This document shows, piece after piece, positions 8,674 through 16,775 of a stretch of DNA of 64,000 nucleotides. The stretch lies in contig CAWBUD010000004.1 of NCBI GenBank assembly GCA_963791945.1, positions 372,001 through 436,000 of the forward strand. Direction: 5' to 3'. Position numbers and translations under genes: made by a program. The notes beneath the pieces were generated by a model. The model was given only the letters and a program-made list of their open reading frames with translations. It made no database searches and was not told the DNA's origin. The first letter of the stretch is position 1, and each line of letters begins with the position of its first letter. The stretch comes from PALSA-1003 sp963791945. GTDB taxonomy: Bacteria; Pseudomonadota; Gammaproteobacteria; Burkholderiales; Casimicrobiaceae.

Positions 8674-9222
8674 ATGAATCTCGATCGAGTTCCCGCCGGC
8701 CGCGACGTGCCGCACGATTGCAACGTCATCGTCGAGATCCCGATGCACGGCGATCCCATCAAGTATGAAGTCGACAAGGAGACGGGAGCGGTGTTCGTCG
8801 ACCGCTTCATGTCCACGGCCATGCGCTATCCGTGCAACTACGGATACATTCCGCGCACGTTATCCGAAGACGGAGACCCGTGCGATGTGCTCGTGCTCTC
8901 GCCTGTGCCGCTGATCACCGGCGTGGTCGTTCGCTGTCGGCCCATCGGCATGCTCGAGATGCACGACGAGGCCGGGGGCGATGCGAAGATCCTCGCCGTG
9001 CCCATCGACAAGCTGTCGAGCCTGTATCGGACCATCCAGTCGCCGCGCGACCTTCCGGAGCTCACCACGCGCCAGATCGCCCATTTCTTCGAGCATTACA
9101 AGGATCTCGAGCCCGGCAAATGGGTCAGGGTTTCGAGCTGGGTCGACGCGCCCGAGGCGAAGAGCGAGATCGTAGCTGCGGTGAGCCGCTACGAGGCAGT
9201 GACTCCGAAGCCGCAGTTTTGA
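8674..9222 (+). CDS. ppa: inorganic pyrophosphatase, family I
   Basis: 182 residues, normal for soluble hexameric bacterial PPase, which hydrolyses PPi to two phosphates and pulls biosynthetic reactions forward. Visible signatures are VIVEIPMHGDPIKYEVDK, RYPCNYGYIPRT and the metal-binding EDGDPCDVLV with the D-x-D-x-x-D arrangement, then DEAGGDAKILAVP. The predicted promoter leaves an almost leaderless transcript. Confidence 0.95.
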   Translation: MNLDRVPAGRDVPHDCNVIVEIPMHGDPIKYEVDKETGAVFVDRFMSTAMRYPCNYGYIPRTLSEDGDPCDVLVLSPVPLITGVVVRCRPIGMLEMHDEAGGDAKILAVPIDKLSSLYRTIQSPRDLPELTTRQIAHFFEHYKDLEPGKWVRVSSWVDAPEAKSEIVAAVSRYEAVTPKPQF

Positions 9223-9314
9223 GCCGCGCTTATGCTGCCGCCCGCGCTTGGGGCGGAAGGAAGCCTCCGCGCGTCGGGCGGACCGGGAGTGTTTCGCCGG
9301 ACCGCACCTTGCGA

Positions 9315-9815
9315 TCAGGGCCGCAGGCTGGCGTCGCGCAGCAGCCGAGTGCCGGCGATCCGATCCTGCAGAAACTGGCGATCGGCATCGAAAAGGGCCC
9401 AGACGTAGTTGAAGGCGAGCAGCGCCGTAGCCCATTCACCCTGGCCCACGGGCCGCAAAGCCGCAAAGGCGCCGATGGCCAGAGTGGGTCCGACCCAGCA
9501 GGCCAGAAAGCGCGCCAGCGCTCTCCGGACGCTGAGGATGTCGCCGGCGGGCGTGCGCAGCGTGAGGCGCCAGGTCTTCATCGCCAGCGTCCGCCGTCCA
9601 CCGCTCCAGAACCAGCCGCAATAGGCGGCGCCGACCGCAACGGTCACGATGGCCGAAAGCACCCGCGCCGCGGACGACATGACGTAGAGGGATCGGGAAT
9701 CGGACGCGCCCGCCGCGCCGGGGGTGAGCGTCGGCGTCACGGCCGGAAGCAACGCAAAACCGACGGCAATGACCAGTGCGCCGACCAGCAATCCCTCGTA
9801 GACCGTCGCGCCCAT
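9315..9815 (-). CDS. RDD family membrane protein
   Basis: About 166 residues from the first Met. Hydrophobic segments lie at GLLVGALVIAVGFALLPAV, LSAIVTVAVGAAYCGWFW and LACWVGPTLAIGAFAAL, and the C-terminal D-x-D-x-x-L-x-D pattern (ALFDADRQFLQDRIAGTRLL) is typical of RDD proteins. The family's N-terminal Arg (SFWRR) lies just before Met at 9815. The natural start is therefore probably further upstream, but no ATG, GTG, TTG or CTG codon occurs in the frame for more than 30 codons; only GTA at 9872, overlapping the DUF3106 stop, fits a coupled start. Start unresolved. Confidence 0.7.
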   Translation of the reverse strand: MGATVYEGLLVGALVIAVGFALLPAVTPTLTPGAAGASDSRSLYVMSSAARVLSAIVTVAVGAAYCGWFWSGGRRTLAMKTWRLTLRTPAGDILSVRRALARFLACWVGPTLAIGAFAALRPVGQGEWATALLAFNYVWALFDADRQFLQDRIAGTRLLRDASLRP

Positions 9816-9868
9816 GCGGCGCCAGAAACTTGCGGTCGGAGCCCGGTCGACCCCTGAAGGGGAGTTCG

Positions 9869-10327
9869 TTACGGTTTGCTCGCGGGTGGAGAGGGATGCG
9901 GGGAGGTGCCCCGGGCGGACAGCTCTCGCCGCTTTTCCGGCGGCAGTTGCTGGTACTCCTGCCATTCCTTCTCGACCTGGCGACGCTTTTCCGGCGGCAG
10001 CCGCTTGATCGTCTTGTATTGCTCCCGCGCCTGCTTGCGCTGATCCGGCGTGAGGTGCACCCACGCGCTCATCTGCTGCTGTATCCGCTGTTGCTCCGCC
10101 GGGGCGAGTTTTGGATAGCGCTTGGCGATTCCGAGCCAGTTCTGCCGGCGCTGCGCATCCAGCGAATCCCATTCGGCGGCCAGCGGCGCGAGGACCTGCC
10201 TGTCGGTCGGGGAGAGCTCCGCCCACGTGGGAGCCCGCGCGCCGAGCGTTACCCCGGCCGCAGGCGAGGCGGCGACCGCGATCGCTAATACGCCGGCCGC
10301 GATCAGGGCTCGGAGCGCTTGAGCCAA
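9869..10327 (-). CDS. DUF3106 exported protein
   Basis: 152 residues. It has a signal peptide (ALRALIAAGVLAIAVAASPAAG) and a repeated motif W-x-x-L-x-P-x-x-R/K-x-x-L/R (TWAELSPTDRQVL, WVHLTPDQRKQAREQYKTI, RLPPEKRRQVEKEWQEYQQL). This is the DUF3106 family, found in betaproteobacteria next to a sigma factor and DUF3619, as here. It may be periplasmic, perhaps an anti-sigma accessory; the function is unknown. It overlaps the DUF3619 gene by 25 bases. Confidence 0.85.
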   Translation of the reverse strand: MAQALRALIAAGVLAIAVAASPAAGVTLGARAPTWAELSPTDRQVLAPLAAEWDSLDAQRRQNWLGIAKRYPKLAPAEQQRIQQQMSAWVHLTPDQRKQAREQYKTIKRLPPEKRRQVEKEWQEYQQLPPEKRRELSARGTSPHPSPPASKP

Positions 10328-10680
10328 GCCTGGAATCCCCGGTCCAGATAGGCTTCGATCGGCAGTTCGGAAGACAGGATCGCCGCGTCAGTCTCCTCGA
10401 TGTCGCGCGCCTGCTGGACCGCCTGCCAATACTGGTAGGACACGATCCCGCCGACAAACAGCAGGATCCCGAGCCAGATCCGCAGATCCGTGTAGGCACG
10501 GCGCGGAGCGATCGTGCCCCCCGCGCCGGCCAGGACGACCTCGGTCGAAGGCTGCGGATCGAGCCGGCCGAGCGCTGCCTGCCTCGCCAGCTGGAGCTTG
10601 TACAGAGTCCCGGATTTCAGCTCCGCCGCTCCACGATCCAGATAACCCGTTATTTTGCTTGCGATTTCGCGTTCGTTCAT
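10303..10680 (-). CDS. DUF3619 membrane protein, probable anti-sigma partner
   Basis: 125 residues. A cytoplasmic N-terminal part (MNEREIASKITGYLDRGAAEL) is followed by one transmembrane segment (LRIWLGILLFVGGIVSYQYW) and a short periplasmic end. It overlaps the sigma factor gene by ATGA at 10677-10680. The sigma/one-pass-membrane-protein pairing resembles sigma/anti-sigma pairs; that role is inferred from position and topology only. Confidence 0.8.
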   Translation of the reverse strand: MNEREIASKITGYLDRGAAELKSGTLYKLQLARQAALGRLDPQPSTEVVLAGAGGTIAPRRAYTDLRIWLGILLFVGGIVSYQYWQAVQQARDIEETDAAILSSELPIEAYLDRGFQAWLKRSEP

Positions 10681-11243
10681 AAGCTGATCCCCTTGGCCTT
10701 GAGCATCTCAGCCAGCGCATGGATGGCTCGGGAGCAGTGAGTCTTTACACTTCCCTCCGAGCAAGCCATGGCTGCGGCGGTCTCCGCCACATCGAGTTCT
10801 TCCCAGTAACGCAAGAGAAATGCCTGACGTTGACGCGCCGGCAGACGCGCCAAGGCTTGCTCGATCAGGGCGACGATCTGCGCCTGCTGGTGCGCGCCTG
10901 CCGGATCCGCGGACCAATTCGAGTCGGCCCTGCCGGGCAAAGTTTCGAGCGGGTCGAACTCCTCCTCGTCCTCCTTCTGTCCCAGCGCCGAGAGCAGCGT
11001 CGTCCATGTCGAACGCACCTTCTGGCGCCGGAAATGGTCGTGGATCGTATTCTGAAGGATGCGCTGGAAGAGCATCGGGAGCTCGGCCGCGGGTCTCGCC
11101 GCGTACTTCTCGGTAAGCTTGAGCATCGCATCCTGAACGATGTCGAGCGCTGCATGCTCGTCGCGAACCGCAAAGAGCGCCTGCTTGAAGGCGCGACGCT
11201 CGACCTCCGCGAGAAAGGCCGACAGTTCAGGGCGGGAAGCCAG
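10677..11243 (-). CDS. RNA polymerase sigma factor, ECF-like
   Basis: About 188 residues if begun at the CTG at 11243 (reading ASRPELSAFLAEVERRAFKQ). Region 2 continues through HAALDIVQDAMLKL, LPMLFQRILQNTIHDHFRRQKVR, and region 4 is LPARQRQAFLLRYWEELDVAETAAAMACSEGSVKTH. The first ATG (11126) lies inside region 2.1 and would remove about 39 conserved-looking residues. The in-frame stop is at 11276-11274, and no ATG, GTG or TTG codon lies between. It heads the DUF3619-DUF3106-RDD group. Confidence 0.82.
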   Translation of the reverse strand: MASRPELSAFLAEVERRAFKQALFAVRDEHAALDIVQDAMLKLTEKYAARPAAELPMLFQRILQNTIHDHFRRQKVRSTWTTLLSALGQKEDEEEFDPLETLPGRADSNWSADPAGAHQQAQIVALIEQALARLPARQRQAFLLRYWEELDVAETAAAMACSEGSVKTHCSRAIHALAEMLKAKGISL

Positions 11244-11622
11244 ATGCAGTCCGAGGGCGATTCGATCGGCCGATTATAAGAGGGGGCGGCTTGGCCGCAT
11301 CGCACGGGGCGCTGCTCGGCCCAAAGGCGGCGTGGCGCTTGACCAAACGCGCCTCGGCCGCTACTGTTACCGCGTCGGCAAGGAAGGTCGAGTCGACGGT
11401 AGGACTGCAAATACGGTCGTTGGCGTCCCCTCCGGACGCGCCACAAGCGCGTAGGAGCACCCCCGATGGGATGCGGCCGATGCTGCAATAGTCGCGGCTT
11501 TAACCCACGAAGCCTTTGAGCTTTTAAGCGCCTGACCGAGGCGCGGCGCGTTTGCAGGCCCTGGATCGCCCTTCGCGATGCCGGGCGGACGTGTTCATCG
11601 AACGCTTTGAGGCGAGAGACTC
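11244..11622. other. gene-free space between the sigma factor and ilvI
   Basis: 379 bases with no convincing coding frame. It holds a predicted plus-strand promoter for the ilv operon (11339-11367) and so a leader of about 250 bases. A 6-bp hairpin GCGCCT-GACCG-AGGCGC lies at 11528-11544. No branched-chain-rich leader peptide was found in it. Confidence 0.6.
11339..11367 (+). promoter_or_regulatory. candidate sigma-70 promoter of ilvIHC
   Basis: -35 TTGACC at 11339-11344, a 17-base spacer and TACTGT at 11362-11367. The start would be near 11374, about 249 bases before the ilvI ATG. Confidence 0.45.
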
Positions 11623-13329
11623 ATGCAGCTCACCGGCGCAGAAATCGTCATCCGCTGCCTCCAGGAAGAAGGCGTCGAGTACGTCTTCGGCTATCCGGGC
11701 GGGGCGGTGCTCAACATCTACGACGAGCTGTTCAAGCAGGAGCAGGTCAAGCACGTGCTCGTCCGTCACGAGCAGGGCGCCGCGCACGCCGCCGACGGCT
11801 ACTCGCGCTCGTCGCACAAGGTCGGCGTCTGCCTGGTCACGTCGGGTCCGGGCGTGACCAATGCGGTGACGGGCATCGCGACCGCCTACATGGATTCGAT
11901 CCCGATGATCGTCATCACCGGGCAGGTCCCGACCCACGCCATCGGCCAGGACGCGTTCCAGGAATGCGACACCGTCGGCATCACCCGCCCCTGCGTGAAG
12001 CACAACTTCCTGGTTAAGGATGTTGCGCAGCTCGCTGTGACGATCAAGAAGGCGTTCTATCTCGCGCAGACCGGGCGCCCCGGCCCGGTGCTGGTCGACA
12101 TCCCCAAGGACGTCACGCAGGCGAAGGCCGAATACCACTACCCGAAGACGATCTCGCTGCGTTCCTACAATCCCGTGACGCGCGGACACGCGGGCCAGAT
12201 CAAGAAGGCGGTGCAGCTCCTGCTCGAAGCCAAGCGGCCGATGGTGTACGCCGGCGGAGGCGTCGTACTGAACAATGCATCCTCCCAGCTCACTCGGCTC
12301 GTCAGGCTGCTCGGCTTTCCCTGCACGACGACGCTCATGGGCCTCGGCGGCTTCCCGGGAAGCGATCCGCAGTTCACGGGACTCCCGGGCATGCACGGCA
12401 CCTACGAGTCGAACATGGCGATGCAGCACTGCGACGTGCTCATCGCCATCGGGTCGCGGTTCGACGACCGGGTCATCGGCAACCCGGCGCACTTCTTCCG
12501 CGCCGACCGCAAGATCATCCATATCGACATCGACCCTTCGTCGATCTCGAAGCGGGTGAAAGTCGACGTGCCCATCGTCGGCTACGTGGCCGAGGTCCTC
12601 GACGAGATGCTGAAGCTGATCGAATCCTCTTCGCAGCGGCCCGATCCGCACGCGCTCAAGGCATGGTGGGGCGAGATCAAGGAGTGGCAGCGCAAGGATT
12701 GCCTCAAGTACGACCGCAAGAGCGCACTGATCAAGCCGCAATACGTCGTGGAAAAGCTCTACGAGATCACGGGCGGCGACGCGATCGTCACGTCCGACGT
12801 CGGCCAGCACCAGATGTGGGTCGCGCAGTACTACAAATTCGACCAGCCGCGCCGCTGGATCAACTCGGGGGGCCTGGGCACGATGGGCTTCGGATTGCCC
12901 GCGGCGATGGGTGCCATTCTCGCCAACCCAGGTGCGACGGTGGCCTGCGTGACCGGCGAGGCGTCGATACAGATGTGCATCCAGGAGCTCTCGACCTGCA
13001 AGCAGTACCACCTGCCGGTCAAGATCGTGAACCTCAACAACAAGTACATGGGCATGGTGCGCCAATGGCAGGAATTCTTCTACGGCAATCGCTACGCCGA
13101 GTCGTACATGGATGCGCTGCCCGACTTCACCAAGCTCGCCGAAGCCTACGGTCACGTCGGGCTGAAGGTCGAGAAGCCCGGTGACGTCGAAGGCGCGCTG
13201 CGCGAGGCGTTCAAGCTGAAGGATCGGCTGGTGTTTCTCGACGTGATCACCGATCAGGCCGAGAACGTCTTCCCGATGGTGCCCGGCGGCAAGGGCCTCA
13301 CCGAGATGATCCTCGCCGAAGAGCTATGA
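11623..13329 (+). CDS. ilvI: acetolactate synthase, large (catalytic) subunit
   Basis: 568 residues, standard for the ThDP/FAD-dependent AHAS catalytic subunit, which makes acetolactate or acetohydroxybutyrate for Val, Leu and Ile. Features in order: catalytic Glu in RHEQGAAHAADGY; a central FAD-associated domain; C-terminal ThDP-binding segment VTGEASIQMCIQELSTC, where GEA stands in place of GDG, followed by NLNNKYMGMVRQWQE. It is followed closely by the regulatory subunit ilvH and then ilvC, a classic operon. Confidence 0.95.
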   Translation: MQLTGAEIVIRCLQEEGVEYVFGYPGGAVLNIYDELFKQEQVKHVLVRHEQGAAHAADGYSRSSHKVGVCLVTSGPGVTNAVTGIATAYMDSIPMIVITGQVPTHAIGQDAFQECDTVGITRPCVKHNFLVKDVAQLAVTIKKAFYLAQTGRPGPVLVDIPKDVTQAKAEYHYPKTISLRSYNPVTRGHAGQIKKAVQLLLEAKRPMVYAGGGVVLNNASSQLTRLVRLLGFPCTTTLMGLGGFPGSDPQFTGLPGMHGTYESNMAMQHCDVLIAIGSRFDDRVIGNPAHFFRADRKIIHIDIDPSSISKRVKVDVPIVGYVAEVLDEMLKLIESSSQRPDPHALKAWWGEIKEWQRKDCLKYDRKSALIKPQYVVEKLYEITGGDAIVTSDVGQHQMWVAQYYKFDQPRRWINSGGLGTMGFGLPAAMGAILANPGATVACVTGEASIQMCIQELSTCKQYHLPVKIVNLNNKYMGMVRQWQEFFYGNRYAESYMDALPDFTKLAEAYGHVGLKVEKPGDVEGALREAFKLKDRLVFLDVITDQAENVFPMVPGGKGLTEMILAEEL

Positions 13330-13345
13330 TCGGCGATCATCGGCC

Positions 13346-13837
13346 ATGAGGCACATCCTCTCGATCCTGGTCGAGAACGAAGCCGGAGCGCTGTCGCGCA
13401 TCTCCGGTCTCTTTTCGGCTCGGGGCTACAATATCGAATCGCTCACGGTGGCGCCGACGGAAGACGCGACCATGTCGCGGATGACCATCGTCACGGTCGG
13501 CTCGGACGACGTCATCGAGCAGATCACCAAGCAGCTCAACAAGCTCGTCGAGGTGGTCAAGGTCGTGGATCTGACCGACGGCAACCATATCGAGCGCGAG
13601 CTGATGCTGGTGAAGGTGCGCGCCGCGGGGAAGGATCGCGACGAGATGAAGCGGCTGGCCGATATCTTCCGCGGCCGGATCCTCGACGTCACCGACAAGA
13701 GCTACACGATCGAGCTAACCGGGCCCGGCGAGAAGCTCGACGCGTTTTTGCAGGCGCTGGAGCCGGGCGTCATTCTCGAGACGGTGCGAACCGGCGCGTC
13801 GGGGATCGGTCGGGGCGAGCGGATATTGAGAGTGTGA
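13346..13837 (+). CDS. ilvH: acetolactate synthase, small (regulatory) subunit
   Basis: 163 residues. The N-terminal ACT domain (MRHILSILVENEAGALSRISGLFSARGYNIESLTV) binds valine in homologues and the C-terminal domain activates the catalytic subunit. It starts 16 bases after ilvI, and its end lies 20 bases before the chosen ilvC start. Length and sequence are full and ordinary. Confidence 0.95.
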   Translation: MRHILSILVENEAGALSRISGLFSARGYNIESLTVAPTEDATMSRMTIVTVGSDDVIEQITKQLNKLVEVVKVVDLTDGNHIERELMLVKVRAAGKDRDEMKRLADIFRGRILDVTDKSYTIELTGPGEKLDAFLQALEPGVILETVRTGASGIGRGERILRV

Positions 13838-13857
13838 GGACATCGAGGGGATTCACG

Positions 13858-14877
13858 ATGATGAAGGTCTACTACGAAAAGGACGCCGACCTGTCGCTCG
13901 TCAAGGGCAAGAAGGTCACCATCGTGGGCTACGGCTCGCAGGGCCACGCCCACGCGCAGAACCTCAACGATTCCGGCGTGAAGGTGACCGTGGGCTTGCG
14001 CGCGGGCGGCGCCTCCTGGGACAAGGCGAAGAAAGCGGGGCTGAAGGTCGCCGCCGTGGCGGACGCCGTCAAGGGCGCCGACCTGGTGATGATGCTCATG
14101 CCGGACGAGGACATCGCCGCCGTCTACAAGTCCGAAGTCGAGCCGAACATGAAGAAAGGCGCGACGCTCGCGTTCGCGCACGGCTTCAACATCCACTACG
14201 GGCAGGTGGCGCCGCGCGCCGACCTCGATGTGGTGATGATCGCGCCAAAGGCGCCCGGCCATACCGTTCGCTCGACCTATGTGCAGGGCGGCGGCACGCC
14301 GATGCTGATCGCGGTGCACCAGGACGTGAGCCGCAAGGCGCGCGATCTTGCGCTCTCGTACGCCGCGGCGATCGGGGGCGCCCGCGCGGGGGTGATCGAA
14401 ACCAGTTTCAAGGAAGAGACGGAGACCGATCTTTTCGGCGAGCAGACGGTCCTTTGCGGCGGCTGCGTGGAGCTCGTGAAGACCGCATTCGAGGTTCTCG
14501 TCGAGGCGGGCTACGCGCCGGAGATGGCGTACTTCGAATGCCTGCACGAGCTGAAGCTGATCGTCGATCTGATGTATGAAGGCGGCATCGGCACGATGAA
14601 TTACGGCATCTCCAACAACGCCGAATACGGCGAGTACGTCACCGGGCCGCTGATCATCACCGCCGCGACGAAGGACGCGATGCGCGCCGCGCTCGCGCGT
14701 ATCCAGAGCGGTGAATACGCCAAGAGCTTCATCCTGGAAAACCGCGCCGGCGCGCCGACGCTGCTGTCGCGGCGGCGCATGACAGCCGAGCATCCCATCG
14801 AACAGGTCGGCGCACGGCTGCGGGACATGATGCCCTGGATCAGGAAGAACAAACTGGTCGACCAGTCGAGGAATTGA
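13858..14877 (+). CDS. ilvC: ketol-acid reductoisomerase (NADP+)
   Basis: 339 residues, class I KARI, which converts acetolactate to dihydroxyisovalerate. The NADPH-binding loop is GYGSQGHAHAQNLNDSG, the Mg-binding region is ETSFKEETETDLFGEQTVLCGG, and the C-terminal knotted domain is complete. The start MMKVYY at 13858 follows AGGGG at a good distance; the second Met (13861) gives the usual 338-residue form. It is the third gene of the ilv operon. Confidence 0.95.
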   Translation: MMKVYYEKDADLSLVKGKKVTIVGYGSQGHAHAQNLNDSGVKVTVGLRAGGASWDKAKKAGLKVAAVADAVKGADLVMMLMPDEDIAAVYKSEVEPNMKKGATLAFAHGFNIHYGQVAPRADLDVVMIAPKAPGHTVRSTYVQGGGTPMLIAVHQDVSRKARDLALSYAAAIGGARAGVIETSFKEETETDLFGEQTVLCGGCVELVKTAFEVLVEAGYAPEMAYFECLHELKLIVDLMYEGGIGTMNYGISNNAEYGEYVTGPLIITAATKDAMRAALARIQSGEYAKSFILENRAGAPTLLSRRRMTAEHPIEQVGARLRDMMPWIRKNKLVDQSRN

Positions 14878-14898
14878 CCGATTAGCACGGCGCCGCGC

Positions 14899-15198
14899 AT
14901 GTTGCGAGATCGATCTAATCAGCGAGGCTGGCTCGGCCTCGTGGGCCTTCTCATAGCGCTGGTGATCGTCGCGCTGCTCGCACAGACGGTACTCAAGAGC
15001 TATGGGCTGGTGGGTGGCGGCGAGCGTACGGCGGCCGCAGGATCACGCCTGCCCGGGGTCGTCGCTCCCGCCGCGGTGGATGCGACCGAAGCGACGCCGG
15101 CGCCGACGACGCCGATCGAGCGGGCGCGCGGCGTCGAGCGCGATCTGCGCCGGGATGCCGGGAATCTCGGCCGGCGCATCGACGAGCAGACGAAGTAG
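14899..15198 (+). CDS. small one-pass membrane protein
   Basis: 99 residues. One N-terminal transmembrane helix (WLGLVGLLIALVIVALLAQTVLKSYGL) is followed by an Ala/Pro/Thr-rich region and a charged end. It sits 21 bases after ilvC. A predicted terminator follows, so it may be the last gene of the ilv transcript. Function unknown. Confidence 0.65.
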   Translation: MLRDRSNQRGWLGLVGLLIALVIVALLAQTVLKSYGLVGGGERTAAAGSRLPGVVAPAAVDATEATPAPTTPIERARGVERDLRRDAGNLGRRIDEQTK

Positions 15199-15210
15199 CC
15201 CGCGCGAGCG

Positions 15211-15238
15211 GGCGTCCTACCGACGCCTCCGATTTTTT
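15211..15238 (+). terminator. candidate Rho-independent terminator after the ilv operon
   Basis: GGCGTC and GACGCC (15211-15216, 15222-15227) form a 6-bp stem with a 5-base loop, followed by TCCGA and six T residues. It ends 9 bases before psd, so it would separate ilvIHC from psd-pssA. Confidence 0.5.
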
Positions 15239-15246
15239 GGCAGCCG

Positions 15247-15897
15247 ATGTCGAACCCCGCGTACCCGCATCCGATTATCGCCCGCGAGGGCTGGCCGTTT
15301 CTCGCGATCGCGCTGGCCGCGGCGCTGCTTCTGTCGTGGCGGGCGCCCTGGTGGCTCGCCGCGTTCGCGTGGCTGGCCGTTCTTTTTGTCGCCCAGTTCT
15401 TCCGCGACCCTGCCCGGAGCATTCCGCAAGAGCCGAACGCGGTGCTCGCGCCTGCCGATGGCAAAGTCGTCAGCGTCGAGCGCGCGCGCGACCCGTACCT
15501 CGATCGCGACGCGCTCAAGATCAGCGTGTTCATGAACGTGTTCAACGTGCACTCGAACCGAAGCCCGGTCGACGGCCTCGTGAAGAACAAGTGGTACCAC
15601 CCGGGAACGTTCATCAACGCTTCGCTCGACAAGGCCTCGCTCGACAACGAGCGCTGCGCTCTGCATTTGCGGACGGCGGCCGGGGCGGATGTCACCTGCG
15701 TGCAGATCGCCGGTCTGGTCGCGCGGCGCATCCTCTGTTATGTCGAGGCGGGCGAGCCGGTTGCGCGCGGGCAGCGCTATGGCTTCATCCGCTTCGGTTC
15801 GCGGGTCGACGTGTACCTTCCGAGCGACGCTGCGCCTAAGGTCGCGCTGGGCGACTCGGCCTACGCGAGCGAGACCGTCATCGCCGAGCTCGCGTGA
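15247..15897 (+). CDS. psd: phosphatidylserine decarboxylase proenzyme
   Basis: 216 residues, the short betaproteobacterial type. An N-terminal hydrophobic segment (FLAIALAAALLLSWRAPWWLAAF) is followed by the conserved FMNVFNVHSNRSPVDG. The self-cleavage site is RFGSRVDVYLP near the C-terminus, where the Ser becomes the pyruvoyl group. It makes phosphatidylethanolamine at the inner membrane. The next gene makes its substrate. Confidence 0.92.
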   Translation: MSNPAYPHPIIAREGWPFLAIALAAALLLSWRAPWWLAAFAWLAVLFVAQFFRDPARSIPQEPNAVLAPADGKVVSVERARDPYLDRDALKISVFMNVFNVHSNRSPVDGLVKNKWYHPGTFINASLDKASLDNERCALHLRTAAGADVTCVQIAGLVARRILCYVEAGEPVARGQRYGFIRFGSRVDVYLPSDAAPKVALGDSAYASETVIAELA

Positions 15898-15972
15898 CGT
15901 CGCGCGCGCTCGACGCGCGGGCCCGGCTGCTCCGGTTTGCGGGGCTGGACACGAGCTGCTAGGCTGTCCTGC

Positions 15973-16728
15973 ATGGGGGATTTCCAACAACGGCGGGCGC
16001 TCGCAAAGAACCGCATCCGCCGCCGCGGCATCTACCTGCTGCCCAACCTGTTCACGACCGCGGCGTTGTTCGCCGGATTCTATTCGATCGTGCAGGCGAT
16101 GAACGGCCGCTTCGACCACGCCGCGATCGCTATCTTCGTCGCGATGGTGCTCGACGGGCTGGACGGGCGCGTCGCCCGTCTCACCAAGACGCAGAGCGCT
16201 TTCGGCGCCGAGTACGACAGCCTCTCCGACATGGTCTGTTTCGGCGCGGCTCCGGCGCTGGTGGTCTACGAGTGGGCGCTGCTTTCGATGGCGAATCTCG
16301 GCTGGATCGCCGCGTTCGTGTATTGCGTCTGTGCGGCGCTGCGCCTGGCGCGCTTCAACACCAACCTCGACGTGGTCGACAAGCGCTTCTTTCAGGGGCT
16401 GCCGAGCCCTTCGGCCGCGGCGTTGGTCGCCGGCTTCGTATGGATTATGGACGACAACGCGGTCGATCCGGAGAGCATGCGCTGGTGGGCGTGGGCTGTG
16501 ACCGTGTTCGCGGGCCTGACCATGGTCAGCAACTTTCCGTATTACAGCTTCAAGACGATCAATCTGCGGCGCAGCGTTCCGTTCGTCGTCGTGTTCCTGA
16601 TCGCGCTCTTCTTCGTCCTGGTGAGCGTACAGCCGGCCATCGTGTTGTTCGCAGGCTTCGTCGCCTATTCGCTGTCCGGATACGCCTGGTCGGCGTGGCG
16701 CGCGTTGCGTCGCCGCGAACGGCGCTAG
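15973..16728 (+). CDS. pssA: CDP-diacylglycerol-serine O-phosphatidyltransferase
   Basis: 251 residues, several transmembrane helices. The CDP-alcohol phosphotransferase signature is complete: DGLDGRVARLTKTQSAFGAEYDSLSD, written here in two parts (DGLDGRVAR, then G-x3-D-x3-D). It makes phosphatidylserine, which the psd product decarboxylates. The ATG at 15973 gives the usual N-terminus (GIYLLPNLFTTAALFAGFYS follows). Confidence 0.93.
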   Translation: MGDFQQRRALAKNRIRRRGIYLLPNLFTTAALFAGFYSIVQAMNGRFDHAAIAIFVAMVLDGLDGRVARLTKTQSAFGAEYDSLSDMVCFGAAPALVVYEWALLSMANLGWIAAFVYCVCAALRLARFNTNLDVVDKRFFQGLPSPSAAALVAGFVWIMDDNAVDPESMRWWAWAVTVFAGLTMVSNFPYYSFKTINLRRSVPFVVVFLIALFFVLVSVQPAIVLFAGFVAYSLSGYAWSAWRALRRRERR

Positions 16729-16775
16729 CGCCACCAGACCTGGCTCCAGGAAGTTTTCCGGCGCGCTGCAGCGAG

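Noticed and set aside
11524..13155. A 543-codon minus-strand frame over ilvI
   Set aside because: Antisense shadow; ilvI is full length and unmistakable.
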